NCBI GenBank assembly: GCA_028289585.1
Contig: JANQPI010000035.1
Location: 342,717-406,716 of the forward strand
Length of the DNA: 64,000 bases
Reading direction: 5' to 3'
DNA from: Candidatus Zixiibacteriota bacterium
GTDB lineage: Bacteria; Zixibacteria; MSB-5A5; GN15; FEB-12
A program made the position numbers and the translations under genes. The notes under the pieces were generated by a model. The model did not search any database and was not told where the DNA came from. It saw only the letters and a list, made by a program, of their open reading frames with translations. Numbering within the stretch: the first letter of the stretch is position 1; each line of letters starts with the position of its first letter. Of this stretch, positions 1 through 7,649 are shown piece by piece.

Positions 1-644
1 GAGATTTCCTGGACTCGCTTGGCATGGGCCGCCCACAGGGGTTGTGCTATCTCAAGCAGTCCGAAGAAGACATCGCAAATGCCGAAGATAGTGCTGAAGC
101 TGTCAGATCTCATCGATTGAGCGGTATACAAGGCATCATGAAGTTGATTGGTCCGGTCCTCGACTGTACGTCGGAGCTCTTTTGAATGGTCCTCGAGTGA
201 TTGGACTTGCCGCTCATGCTCAATGAGTTCAGATTGAAGATTTTTTTTCTGTTGGTGTTTTCGTATCGCACCTTCAATCGTCTCCGCCAGTTCTTGATCA
301 TCCCATGGTTTCTGGAGAAACTTGAAGATTCCGCCGTCGTTGATGGCAACCTCAACGTCTTCTGTACTTGCTTGGCCCGTTAACATGATGCTCACCATGT
401 TCGGACGCTTATCCCGGAGTTTGGCCAACAGGTGAGCGCCTGACATCTCGGGCATCTTGTGGTCGCACACAACTACTGCGATTTCTCGCTCCGCGATAAT
501 CTTAACAGCTTCCGAGGGACGCGTGGCGAAAAGGCAATCCCAATCGTCTCGTTTCCTGAATAGCCGACGAAGTGAACGAATGACATTTTCCTCATCATCA
601 ATGAAGAGAACGGAAATCTTATCGACAATTGGCTCTTCCATCAT
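1..644 (-). CDS. Response regulator receiver protein with C-terminal output region (partial, runs off left edge)
   Basis: This gene is not in the ORF track because it is cut by the window edge. I read it by hand on the minus strand. It starts with ATGATG directly after the TAG of the HDOD gene (TAGATGATG), so translation is likely coupled. The N-terminus is a receiver domain: acidic pocket FIDDEE near residue 15, phospho-acceptor Asp in VVVCDHKMPEMSG near residue 61, the Thr of MLTGQ, and a conserved Lys in FLQKPWDDQE. A charged helical linker (about residues 130-165, probable coiled coil) follows. The remaining residues include LWAAHAKRVQEI, which resembles the start of an HD or HD-GYP domain, but too little is visible to decide. 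It probably acts as the output of the adjacent kinase. Confidence 0.85.
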   Translation of the reverse strand, partial: MMEEPIVDKISVLFIDDEENVIRSLRRLFRKRDDWDCLFATRPSEAVKIIAEREIAVVVCDHKMPEMSGAHLLAKLRDKRPNMVSIMLTGQASTEDVEVAINDGGIFKFLQKPWDDQELAETIEGAIRKHQQKKNLQSELIEHERQVQSLEDHSKELRRTVEDRTNQLHDALYTAQSMRSDSFSTIFGICDVFFGLLEIAQPLWAAHAKRVQEI

Positions 645-1484
645 CTATTCCTCTATGCCCAGAATACTTACCTGAGTAGCAACGTCACCGGGGAGTGAGG
701 TAACAATGCGTTCTAGCTCAGGCGAACTCTCGATGTTGCATGAGGTACCGGTGTTGGCAATCGGAAATGCAAAGCCCGCACGTTCTGCAAGATCATGGGC
801 GATTGCGAGCCCACGACGGTGAGGCAGGCTGGCATCGTCAGTCGATGCTGGTGAACCGAGCATCTCGATTCCCAAAACGATGTCTGCCGGGAAGTTCCAA
901 CTGTGGCAGAGCTGAACGGCAATCTTCCAGGCCGGTCCGCCAAGGAACTGAATCTCGGCTGACTCGTAGGATAAGCCTGAGTTCAAGCAGGCATGCTCAA
1001 GTGAGCGCCATGATTCGGGGAGGGAGAACGCCTGAATGAGCTTCCCGATGTCATGGACCATCCCGATGAGAAACGCTTGATCGCGTAACTGTCGCTGCTT
1101 TGCTCCAAAGAGTTTGTAGCAGGCGATAGCCGTGGCGTAAGAATGCTGCCAGTATTTTAGCCAGTCAAACGAGTGCTGAGGTGGCCGAATATGACGCAGA
1201 CCATCGGTTAGTGAGACTGCGATCGTCATTGTCTTGACTGTATTCAGCCCCAGAATCATGACTCCTTCGTGAACCGTTCGAACTCGACTTTGAACGGCAT
1301 AGAATGGAGAATTGGCCATCTTGATTATCTTGATCGATAAGGACGGATCAGAGGATACGAGTTCCGCAATCTCCTCAAGGGATACCCGATCATCGTCGAG
1401 TACCCGAAGAAGTTTTGCTGTAACCGCCGGGAACGGTGGTAAGCTGGCTAGTCCATGTGGGACTTCACTCTGGGCACTAGGCAT
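645..1484 (-). CDS. HDOD domain signalling protein
   Basis: About 279 residues. The N-terminal two thirds match the HDOD domain (a degenerate HD phosphohydrolase fold used in bacterial signalling): LPPFPAVTAKLLRVL, an SSDPSLSIKIIKMANS block, a VRTVHEGVMILGLN block and a later MVHDIGKL segment. I prefer the ATG at 1484 over the upstream GTG at 1502 because AGGAGG lies seven bases before it. This start overlaps the stop of the preceding receiver gene (ATGCCTAG). HDOD proteins usually have no known catalytic activity and act as scaffolds in two-component or cyclic-nucleotide pathways. Position between two receiver genes suggests it relays output of this operon. Confidence 0.85.
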   Translation of the reverse strand: MPSAQSEVPHGLASLPPFPAVTAKLLRVLDDDRVSLEEIAELVSSDPSLSIKIIKMANSPFYAVQSRVRTVHEGVMILGLNTVKTMTIAVSLTDGLRHIRPPQHSFDWLKYWQHSYATAIACYKLFGAKQRQLRDQAFLIGMVHDIGKLIQAFSLPESWRSLEHACLNSGLSYESAEIQFLGGPAWKIAVQLCHSWNFPADIVLGIEMLGSPASTDDASLPHRRGLAIAHDLAERAGFAFPIANTGTSCNIESSPELERIVTSLPGDVATQVSILGIEE

Positions 1485-2052
1485 GGTCAACCTCCTGAAC
1501 ACGGCGAGATGCCTCTGATTCCTCGTTTAAATTTGCCGTCCTATGGCGAAGGAGTGAATCAGGGCACAAGAGAGCGATTTCCGAGAGAATGGAGCGAAGT
1601 CGTTCGTTTTCTTTGGTCAACTCAAAAAGACGATCAACCAGTTTTGCCTGAGCCAACGCCAGGGTTACGGCCAACCGCATTTCCTGATCGTCCCATGGCT
1701 TGACGATAAATTTGAAGATTTCGTTTTCATTGATGGCAGATAACACCAACTGTAAATCAGAGTGACCCGACATCATGACCCGAACGACGGCTGGGCGATG
1801 CTCCTGGATGTACCGAAGCAATTCGAGTCCGTTCTCTTCAGGCATCAAATAATCAGTGACGACGACACGAATTGACTGATCATACAGGAGTTTCTTGGCT
1901 TCTTTGACGCTTCCCGCAAAGTAGCTTCGGAAGTTTGCCCGATGAAACAATCTCTGAAGGGCGGCTCGGATCGGACCTTCGTCGTCGACAAAAAGCACGC
2001 TGAAATCGCTCTCCGGTGACACCTCTGATGTAATCCCAAGATGGCTGAACAT
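1477..2052 (-). CDS. Response regulator, receiver domain with helical tail
   Basis: A 191-residue protein with one receiver domain: FVDDEG acidic pair, phospho-acceptor Asp in VVTDYLMPEENG near residue 67, MMSGHSD, and the Lys of FIVKPWDDQE. The KPWDDQE motif is shared with the partial receiver gene downstream, so these two are probably paralogues. After residue about 130 it is a helical tail (FELTKENERLRSIL) with no recognisable DNA-binding domain. Start chosen at ATG 2052, which has GAGGAG eight bases upstream; the track's TTG start at 2067 would place the ribosome site inside the gene. It follows the hybrid kinase by four bases. Confidence 0.85.
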   Translation of the reverse strand: MFSHLGITSEVSPESDFSVLFVDDEGPIRAALQRLFHRANFRSYFAGSVKEAKKLLYDQSIRVVVTDYLMPEENGLELLRYIQEHRPAVVRVMMSGHSDLQLVLSAINENEIFKFIVKPWDDQEMRLAVTLALAQAKLVDRLFELTKENERLRSILSEIALLCPDSLLRHRTANLNEESEASRRVQEVDHA

Positions 2053-2056
2053 GAAT

Positions 2057-3724
2057 CTACTCCTCAACGACAGGATTTACAGGAAGCCGAATCTCGAAGG
2101 TTGTCCCGATACCAACCTTGCTGGAAGCGGTGATTGTGCCGCCGTGGCGTTCGATGATACCGAAGGAAATAGACAGCCCCATGCCTGTTCCTTTGCCCGG
2201 CGCCTTTGTTGTGTAAAACGGGTCGAAAATTCGAGAAAGTACGGTTTCCTCGATACCACTTCCTGTGTCAGTCACAGTTATGAGGACATCGTCGTTGTCG
2301 GGTGCTGTGATAATCGTTAGCGTACCCTTCTCTGGCATCGCCTGAGCAGCGTTCACGAAGAGATTGGTAAACACCTGAACCAGTTGTTGAGGGAATCCGC
2401 GCAGGATTGGTATCTCGGCTAAATCAGTCTGGACAGTGACCGTATATTTGAGCTCGTTTCGCGTGAGATTGAGGGCGTCGGATATCGCTTGATTGACGTT
2501 CAGGTCTTCACGCTCTGCATTGTCAGCGCGGGCGAATGTCTTGAGATCACGAACGATCTTGGCGACCCGCTCAATGCCATCGTTCGTCTCCTCGACCAGA
2601 CTGGTGCTGTCCTGCATGATGTACTTAATGTCGAGTTTCTCAAGCAGCTTGGTGAGGTCCAGTGCTGGTAGGCTGTCCCCATTATCCGCAAACTTGTACA
2701 GAGTCGAGGCAAGAGCGGCCAATTCCGTTACATATTCGTTGAGGGTGTGGAGATTGCTTCGAACAAAGGCAAGGGGATTGTTGATTTCATGCGCGACTCC
2801 GGCCGCGAGCTCGCCGATAGATGCAAGTTTGGCCGTTTGATGCAATCGAACTTGAAGCTGTTGAAGCTCTGTTTTGTCATTAACCAGAAGTGCGAATCCT
2901 GATTGCTCCCCTCGAAAGTTTAGAGGATAGGCGTGGAGTTCCAGGTACTTTTCGGTTTTAGAGCACTCCATGTACTCGGTAACGGGCTCTCGTGTATCGC
3001 GACACGCTGAGCAGAGGGCAAAGACTTTGGCACAGAAAGGACAGCTGTATTCGGCGGCGAGTGTGTCGCCAACAGCAATCGGGCGGTCAACACCAATTTC
3101 TGCAAAGAGACTGGTCATCCACGGATTTACGTTGTGCACTGTGAACGCGTCGTCGATTGCGATAAATCCAAATGTCGCGTCAGCCAATATGCCGGCCAGG
3201 CGTTCCTGCTCGATCTCAAGACGTTCGGTTCTAAAAGCCAGCTCCTGACGGGCCCGCACAACTTGTTCGGACAGAGAGCGCGACTTCTGGTTGTTTGAGT
3301 GAATAGAGCGAACGTACGCTGCTGCCTGCTTGACTTCGGATCGAAAGCTGTCTAAACCAAACGGTTTCTGAAGAAACGAGTATGCATGGTTGTTAACGAT
3401 CATGCACAAGTCGCTGAAGTCGGCATAGCCGCTCATGAAGATGATCTGAAGGTTAGGGTCGAGGCTCCGTAGTTGCTTGCCGAGCCAGTTGCCGTCTCCA
3501 TTCGGCATCCGAACGTCCGTTACCACCAGGTCAATGGGCGTCGACTTGAAGATGGCTAGTGCTTCGTTGCCTGATTTTGCGGGGGTAACCGTGTAGCCAA
3601 GGTCTTCGAGTACCTCGACAAGTGGTTGAAGCAGAGCCTCCTCGTCGTCGACAAGTAGCACGGAGAACGGATCGGACGACGAGGTGGCAGACACTGCCGT
3701 CGCAGTAGCTTCGAATGGTGTCAC
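2057..3724 (-). CDS. Hybrid sensor: receiver-PAS-histidine kinase
   Basis: A 555-residue soluble kinase without membrane segments. Order of domains: receiver (about 20-135; phospho-acceptor Asp70 in VVTDVRMPNGDG; Lys in FLQKPF), coiled linker (150-180), PAS-like domain (180-290) with a four-cysteine motif CPFC-x6-CSAC at residues 228-241, HisKA with phospho-acceptor His312 in GVAHEINNPL, and a HATPase with N-box NLFVNAAQAM, G1 DTGSGIEE and G2 GKGTGMGLS. GTG start with GGGGAGG just upstream. It is the first gene of a four-gene signalling operon and probably phosphorylates the downstream receivers. The cysteine pattern could bind a metal or Fe-S cluster, but Cys-containing PAS loops are also common without one. 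Confidence 0.9.
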   Translation of the reverse strand: MTPFEATATAVSATSSSDPFSVLLVDDEEALLQPLVEVLEDLGYTVTPAKSGNEALAIFKSTPIDLVVTDVRMPNGDGNWLGKQLRSLDPNLQIIFMSGYADFSDLCMIVNNHAYSFLQKPFGLDSFRSEVKQAAAYVRSIHSNNQKSRSLSEQVVRARQELAFRTERLEIEQERLAGILADATFGFIAIDDAFTVHNVNPWMTSLFAEIGVDRPIAVGDTLAAEYSCPFCAKVFALCSACRDTREPVTEYMECSKTEKYLELHAYPLNFRGEQSGFALLVNDKTELQQLQVRLHQTAKLASIGELAAGVAHEINNPLAFVRSNLHTLNEYVTELAALASTLYKFADNGDSLPALDLTKLLEKLDIKYIMQDSTSLVEETNDGIERVAKIVRDLKTFARADNAEREDLNVNQAISDALNLTRNELKYTVTVQTDLAEIPILRGFPQQLVQVFTNLFVNAAQAMPEKGTLTIITAPDNDDVLITVTDTGSGIEETVLSRIFDPFYTTKAPGKGTGMGLSISFGIIERHGGTITASSKVGIGTTFEIRLPVNPVVEE

Positions 3725-3939
3725 GATCCCTCCCCTGGTGATCGCTCAGTCTCTGTGACCTTCCCACCCTGCAACACGTAACTGAGTCGCTGCCGCTGGT
3801 GGATTCGGCCCCCTATGTAGTAAGCTCGACAGTGTCCAAAGAAACTTAACGCCAGAAGTGTAGTGCGTAGGTCTCTTAGTGTAGAGAAATCAGCTTTTTA
3901 TGACTGGTGTTGACGTAAAATGAACGAAGCTGTCTTTGT

Positions 3940-3954
3940 TTTGGCATTGCCAAA
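3940..3954. promoter_or_regulatory. Perfect inverted repeat TTTGGCA-T-TGCCAAA upstream of the signalling operon
   Basis: In the 270-base gap between the small orphan gene and the kinase start there is a 15-base dyad with 7-base arms. It could be an operator of the kinase operon or a weak terminator of the gene to its right. No long T-run follows it on the minus strand, which favours a protein-binding site. I see no other gene in 3725-3994. Confidence 0.35.
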
Positions 3955-3994
3955 CGTTACCAGCTTCACGGTGCTGGTTTTGAGTCTAGTTACG

Positions 3995-4243
3995 CTACCT
4001 AGTAATGACTGCTTTGGCCGCTGCGGTTGACCAATCTTGATCAGCGGTGACGTTTTCAAGAGTGCGAGCAAGAGTTGTTGGAGGGAGGAAATCGCCTAAG
4101 CGTCCGAGCACGAAGGCAGCGTACCAGCCGGGCCAGTACTCGTCGCGCTTCCCGTTGAGATAGTTGACCTCATACTCGTGGTGTGCCGTACCCGCCGCCG
4201 CTAAGGCCGCCTGCAGCTCCGCCTGACTCGGTTTCGGACTCAT
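3995..4243 (-). CDS. Small conserved-looking protein of unknown function
   Basis: An 82-residue acidic/aromatic protein: an N-terminal helix SQAELQAALAAAG, a central EYWPGWYAAFVLGRLGDF and a C-terminal PTTLARTLENVT helix. It has no signal peptide and no membrane segment. GGAG precedes the ATG at a somewhat long distance. It lies 18 bases after the DUF1579-like gene and is probably co-transcribed with it and the PNGase F-like gene. I do not recognise a named domain. Codon use and position support a real gene. Confidence 0.65.
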   Translation of the reverse strand: MSPKPSQAELQAALAAAGTAHHEYEVNYLNGKRDEYWPGWYAAFVLGRLGDFLPPTTLARTLENVTADQDWSTAAAKAVITR

Positions 4244-4261
4244 GGACTTACTGCTCCTGCT

Positions 4262-4714
4262 CTAACTTGCCGATTCATACTGGTGTTCGACAAAGCGATT
4301 CCAGCCTTTCTTCGTCTGCGATTCCACCGCCCAGCTCCAACTACCATCAGTATTTGGCCAGTAGATCTGCCGGGCAAATCCGGCGTCCATATGAGCGGAA
4401 AAGCAGAGTGCCTCGGCATGGATATCGGTTCCATCGTCGAGTTGGCCGTGCGACTGCTTGCCGTCGTTGGTAAACGACCAGAAGCACAGTTGCTTCTCTT
4501 TGTTGACCCCAAAGAGGCAGATCTCCTCATACGGCTTCTTGGCAATATGCCAGACTACCCGCATCTCGACATACTTGCCACCAAGAACAGTTTCGAACGA
4601 CCGCTCGACGAGCATCGGTTTACCGTCGGGGCCCTTAGTCTTCGTCGTCCACTCGCCCATGAGCGGTGCAAAGACACCGAGTGTCCCGCGACCTTTTTGC
4701 CAGAGTTTAGGCAT
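4262..4714 (-). CDS. DUF1579-like (lipocalin-fold) protein
   Basis: A 150-residue cytosolic protein. LMGEWTTKTKGPDGKP, then FETVLGGKYVEMRVVW and later WSFTNDGKQ match the layout of DUF1579-type single-barrel proteins, where the conserved block is L-G-G-x-Y-V/L-E. Such proteins bind small hydrophobic ligands or have no known role. The start follows the preceding stop by three bases (TAGGCTATG) with AAGGA upstream, so it is translationally coupled to the PNGase F-like gene. The functional link between the two is unclear. Confidence 0.6.
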   Translation of the reverse strand: MPKLWQKGRGTLGVFAPLMGEWTTKTKGPDGKPMLVERSFETVLGGKYVEMRVVWHIAKKPYEEICLFGVNKEKQLCFWSFTNDGKQSHGQLDDGTDIHAEALCFSAHMDAGFARQIYWPNTDGSWSWAVESQTKKGWNRFVEHQYESAS

Positions 4715-4717
4715 AGC

Positions 4718-5743
4718 CTAGTCCTTGCTTGTGCTCTTGTAGGTGATACCCACGAGTTGCACCGATGTCCGCCAGTAGCCTTTGCCGGATTCGTCGGCGG
4801 GACGGATATCGTCGATGCGTACGGTCACTGCGTGTTCGCCAGGGGGTAAATGATCAGTGAGATCAAGCACGAGCGGCGAAACGATGTCGCCCGGGCACCA
4901 ACCGGAGCGGTCGTAATCCGATGACCACATACCGCTGGACCAGCGACGCGTGTATGGATTGATCGCTCGGAAGTCACGGCAATCATCGCGCCACGGTTGA
5001 TAGCGATAGACAACACGGTCATTGACCAGGATAACATTGTCTTTCTTCATGAATTCATCGGCCCCACGACCGTCAGTGCAGTGCCCCGAGACATAGTAGT
5101 ACAGCAGTACCCGCTCCTGTATGTCGGGAATAGCTACCGTAGTCGTGTAGCCGCTGTCGCCGTAGGTTTCGAGATCGAAGTTATCGACCAGCATGACTGG
5201 CTGATTCCAGGCGACTCGTGTAGAGTCTCGCCCTGGTTCCGATGAGAGGTCGACGGACACGTGCCAGGCCGGGGAAACCCACGTGTCGATGAAAGCGCCG
5301 ATCGTAACCTCACCGGATAACAGCGGGGCAAGATGGGTAACGTCGACCTCCCAAACCGTGTGGCCTCCATAGGCCGTGATGAACTTCACGAGCTCTGCTT
5401 CCTGCCCGTTCTCCGTCGCGATCCGAATTGATCCAGCCCGATCCCATTTGTCGTGGACAGCGATTTCGTCCTTGGGGATCGGATCGATCTCGACGCGAGC
5501 AAACACGCGATGATCGTTTGGAAACGGAGCAATCGACACCGTGCGATAGATGCGCCGGCCATTATCGATCACTTCGATTTCAGCTCTCGCTCCTGAATCA
5601 GGCATCTCCGTATTGAAGTGGATGAGATCATCTTCGAAGATCGATACCCTTTCCGCTTCGCTTGATGCGGTAGCTAGCAGTATGGCCAATACGGCCGATG
5701 TGAGTATTCTCATGGCCGCCAACATGGTTCTTGGCGGCTCCAT
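4718..5743 (-). CDS. Secreted PNGase F-like (N-glycanase C-terminal domain) protein
   Basis: About 341 residues with an N-terminal signal segment (MRILTSAVLAILLATASSEA). The C-terminal half has the layout of the PNGase F fold, two jelly-rolls related to peptidylglycine hydroxylases: YYVSGHCTDG, a DEF segment, a paired-Cys region around WRDDCRDF, and RSGWCPGDIVSP, which resembles the conserved GWCPG block. The N-terminal part fits the first jelly-roll. PNGase F removes N-glycans from asparagine, but I cannot confirm the catalytic Asp and Glu residues. The fold is also used by other copper or non-catalytic proteins. Three in-frame ATGs (5743, 5725, 5713) are possible starts; none has a strong ribosome site. 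It heads a three-gene operon. Confidence 0.6.
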   Translation of the reverse strand: MEPPRTMLAAMRILTSAVLAILLATASSEAERVSIFEDDLIHFNTEMPDSGARAEIEVIDNGRRIYRTVSIAPFPNDHRVFARVEIDPIPKDEIAVHDKWDRAGSIRIATENGQEAELVKFITAYGGHTVWEVDVTHLAPLLSGEVTIGAFIDTWVSPAWHVSVDLSSEPGRDSTRVAWNQPVMLVDNFDLETYGDSGYTTTVAIPDIQERVLLYYYVSGHCTDGRGADEFMKKDNVILVNDRVVYRYQPWRDDCRDFRAINPYTRRWSSGMWSSDYDRSGWCPGDIVSPLVLDLTDHLPPGEHAVTVRIDDIRPADESGKGYWRTSVQLVGITYKSTSKD

Positions 5744-5785
5744 ACTCAACCGATAAATGAGGTCGGCTCGTGCCCGTCTCTGACG

Positions 5786-6787
5786 TTACTGAGTCCGGTT
5801 ACGCGCATACTCACGAATCGCGGTGAGGGTTGCTTCGGGGTTATCTTTCCAAATGAAGAGTCGTGAATCGGGAATTGTTTGCAGTTGCAGATTGTCGGTG
5901 TGACCGTCCCACGCCGCACGTGTGTATGCGTCCAGGTAATCACCTTCCGGTGCCGGTTGATAGCACCCCTCAAGGCTTGGTTGAAGCGCGAGGACCGGGT
6001 AGGGGAGTGAATCAACGAGAGGCGTCGCATCCTGGGCAAAGAATTCACACAAGTAACGTACCCAGGTAGCCCTGGTCGGTAGCGATGCTTCATACCAGAG
6101 CTGAAAGGCGACCACATCGTTCACTGCGTAATCGCCAGGGAGGAAGTTGTTCTCGTGCCAGGTCCGATCCGTAACCATCTTGAACCAGCTTGGTGCCATT
6201 TGATAGTCGACGTAGGCGATCATCCCGGGGAGAGGCATCTCCCGCTTGCGAGCTTCAGGATCCGCCGGTACCCACCGGGCAGTCCCTGCCAGTAGTATTG
6301 CTCCAGAGACGAGTTCCGGCTCCTTTAACGCCAGATTGAGAGCGACCTGGGTGCCGGTCATCCAATGGCCAACTACGATTACATTCGTGAGAGTCTTTTT
6401 TCGAAGCAGTGACTGCAATGCCGTTACCGCCGCGTGTGTCCACGTTTGCTTGCCGTAACTCGTTCCTTCCGGAGGCATTTCGAGGGCCGGGTGCCCTCCC
6501 ATGCCCGGGAGCGTTACGGCAAGGCAGTGATAGTCTTTCAGCAGAGAATCAGTCAGATCGGAGAATTCGTCAGCGCTGAAGCCGAGCCCAGGGACGAACA
6601 GCAGCGTTGCGCTACCATTGCCCCGATCAACGATTTCCGGAAGCTCGTTCGTTGTTGCAACGACGTAGTCGATCGGATGCTGGAGATTGTTCCGTGTTGA
6701 ATCTAGGTCCATCGTCCGGACCTGACCGAACGCGGATACTGCTGCGGCCAGTAGCCCGGTTACAACTAGCGATTGACGTATCGTCAT
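5786..6787 (-). CDS. Secreted alpha/beta-hydrolase-fold protein lacking the nucleophile (probable pseudoenzyme)
   Basis: About 333 residues; start at ATG 6787 with AGGAGG six bases upstream, followed by a signal peptide ending near AVSAFGQ. The fold is clear: LLFVPGLGFSADEF (oxyanion region), VTLPGMGGHPA, then the strand-elbow IVVGHWMTG, then a cap and a C-terminal DSRLFIWKDNPEA. In active members the elbow reads GHSxGG; here the Ser position is Trp, read from TGG on the minus strand. In the C-terminal block HFI-x-x-D-x-P-E the catalytic His position is Leu. Loss of both residues argues for a non-enzymatic role rather than a read error. Compare the intact hydrolase at 26252-27580. Confidence 0.75.
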   Translation of the reverse strand: MTIRQSLVVTGLLAAAVSAFGQVRTMDLDSTRNNLQHPIDYVVATTNELPEIVDRGNGSATLLFVPGLGFSADEFSDLTDSLLKDYHCLAVTLPGMGGHPALEMPPEGTSYGKQTWTHAAVTALQSLLRKKTLTNVIVVGHWMTGTQVALNLALKEPELVSGAILLAGTARWVPADPEARKREMPLPGMIAYVDYQMAPSWFKMVTDRTWHENNFLPGDYAVNDVVAFQLWYEASLPTRATWVRYLCEFFAQDATPLVDSLPYPVLALQPSLEGCYQPAPEGDYLDAYTRAAWDGHTDNLQLQTIPDSRLFIWKDNPEATLTAIREYARNRTQ

Positions 6788-7055
6788 GTTCCCTCCTGTC
6801 GCTTGCTCTTGGTATCCTGTGTGCTCTACGACTAGACGTATTCTCGGTTGCTTCTGTTGACCCGATGGGCTCAAATGCTTGATCGACTAGAGCGCCCAGT
6901 AGGAGATTTAGAGAGGCTATAAGTTATTGCCTGGCAGTACGATACGGGGCGTCGTAATTGTCATTTGACTGTCATAATCCTATTGATTGGGAAGGATAGC
7001 CGATATAAACTGTAGAAGACGAGTAACCGACGTTGTGGGAGATGGAGGTTCTGTT

Positions 7056-7571
7056 ATGAAACGCGGGAAGCTGATTACGCTGATCTTTGGGGTCGGGGCG
7101 CTTTTTGTCACCCTTGCAGTGGCGCAGGAAGAGGCCGAACAAGAGTATGACTACATTGGAGCCAAGCGCTGTGGCTTGAAACCGTGTCATGGCGTGGGCA
7201 ACGACAGTACCTACGAATCGTGGCAGGAAACAGTCCATGCGACGGCATGGGATAATCTGACCGAAGAACAGAAGGCCCAGGAGATCTTCCTGCAGTACTA
7301 CACGACCGGAACCACCGCCAAAGGCGTTCTGCTAGAGGGCGTTCAATGTGAGGCGTGCCACGGACCGGGCTCGGGTTATCAAAAGCTGTCAGTTATGAAA
7401 GATCGAGAAAAGTCGATCGCTGCCGGCATGTGGCTACCCGATTCAACGACCTGCATCAGTTGTCACAACGCTGATGCTCCGGGCCGGCTTGGTGAAACGG
7501 CCGCTGAATTCGACTACGAGAAGATGTTCGATGCGGGTGTTCATATCATTCCATCGAGAGCATCTGAATAA
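7056..7571 (+). CDS. Periplasmic triheme cytochrome c family protein
   Basis: 171 residues from ATG 7056, which has GGAGG seven bases upstream; the longer track start lacks this. A signal peptide ends near AVAQEE. Three heme sites are visible: an unusual CGLKPCH (C-x4-CH), CEACH and CISCH. The spacing and the GAKRCGLKPCHG start resemble the cytochrome c554/c3-like families that use C-x4-CH sites. It is convergent with the multiheme operon on the other strand and probably feeds or drains the same electron pathway. It ends at a strong terminator. Confidence 0.85.
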   Translation: MKRGKLITLIFGVGALFVTLAVAQEEAEQEYDYIGAKRCGLKPCHGVGNDSTYESWQETVHATAWDNLTEEQKAQEIFLQYYTTGTTAKGVLLEGVQCEACHGPGSGYQKLSVMKDREKSIAAGMWLPDSTTCISCHNADAPGRLGETAAEFDYEKMFDAGVHIIPSRASE

Positions 7572-7594
7572 GCTCAATCGAGCATAAACAGCGA

Positions 7595-7626
7595 GCGGGC
7601 CACCCCTTAGGGGTGGCCCGCTTTTT
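7595..7626. terminator. Rho-independent terminator
   Basis: A 12-base perfect stem (GCGGGCCACCCC / GGGGTGGCCCGC) with a three-base loop is followed by TTTTT on the plus strand. It lies 23 bases past the triheme cytochrome stop and may also stop read-through from the convergent cytochrome gene. Confidence 0.9.
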
Positions 7627-7649
7627 CGTGCGGCGGCTAAGTCAGATGC

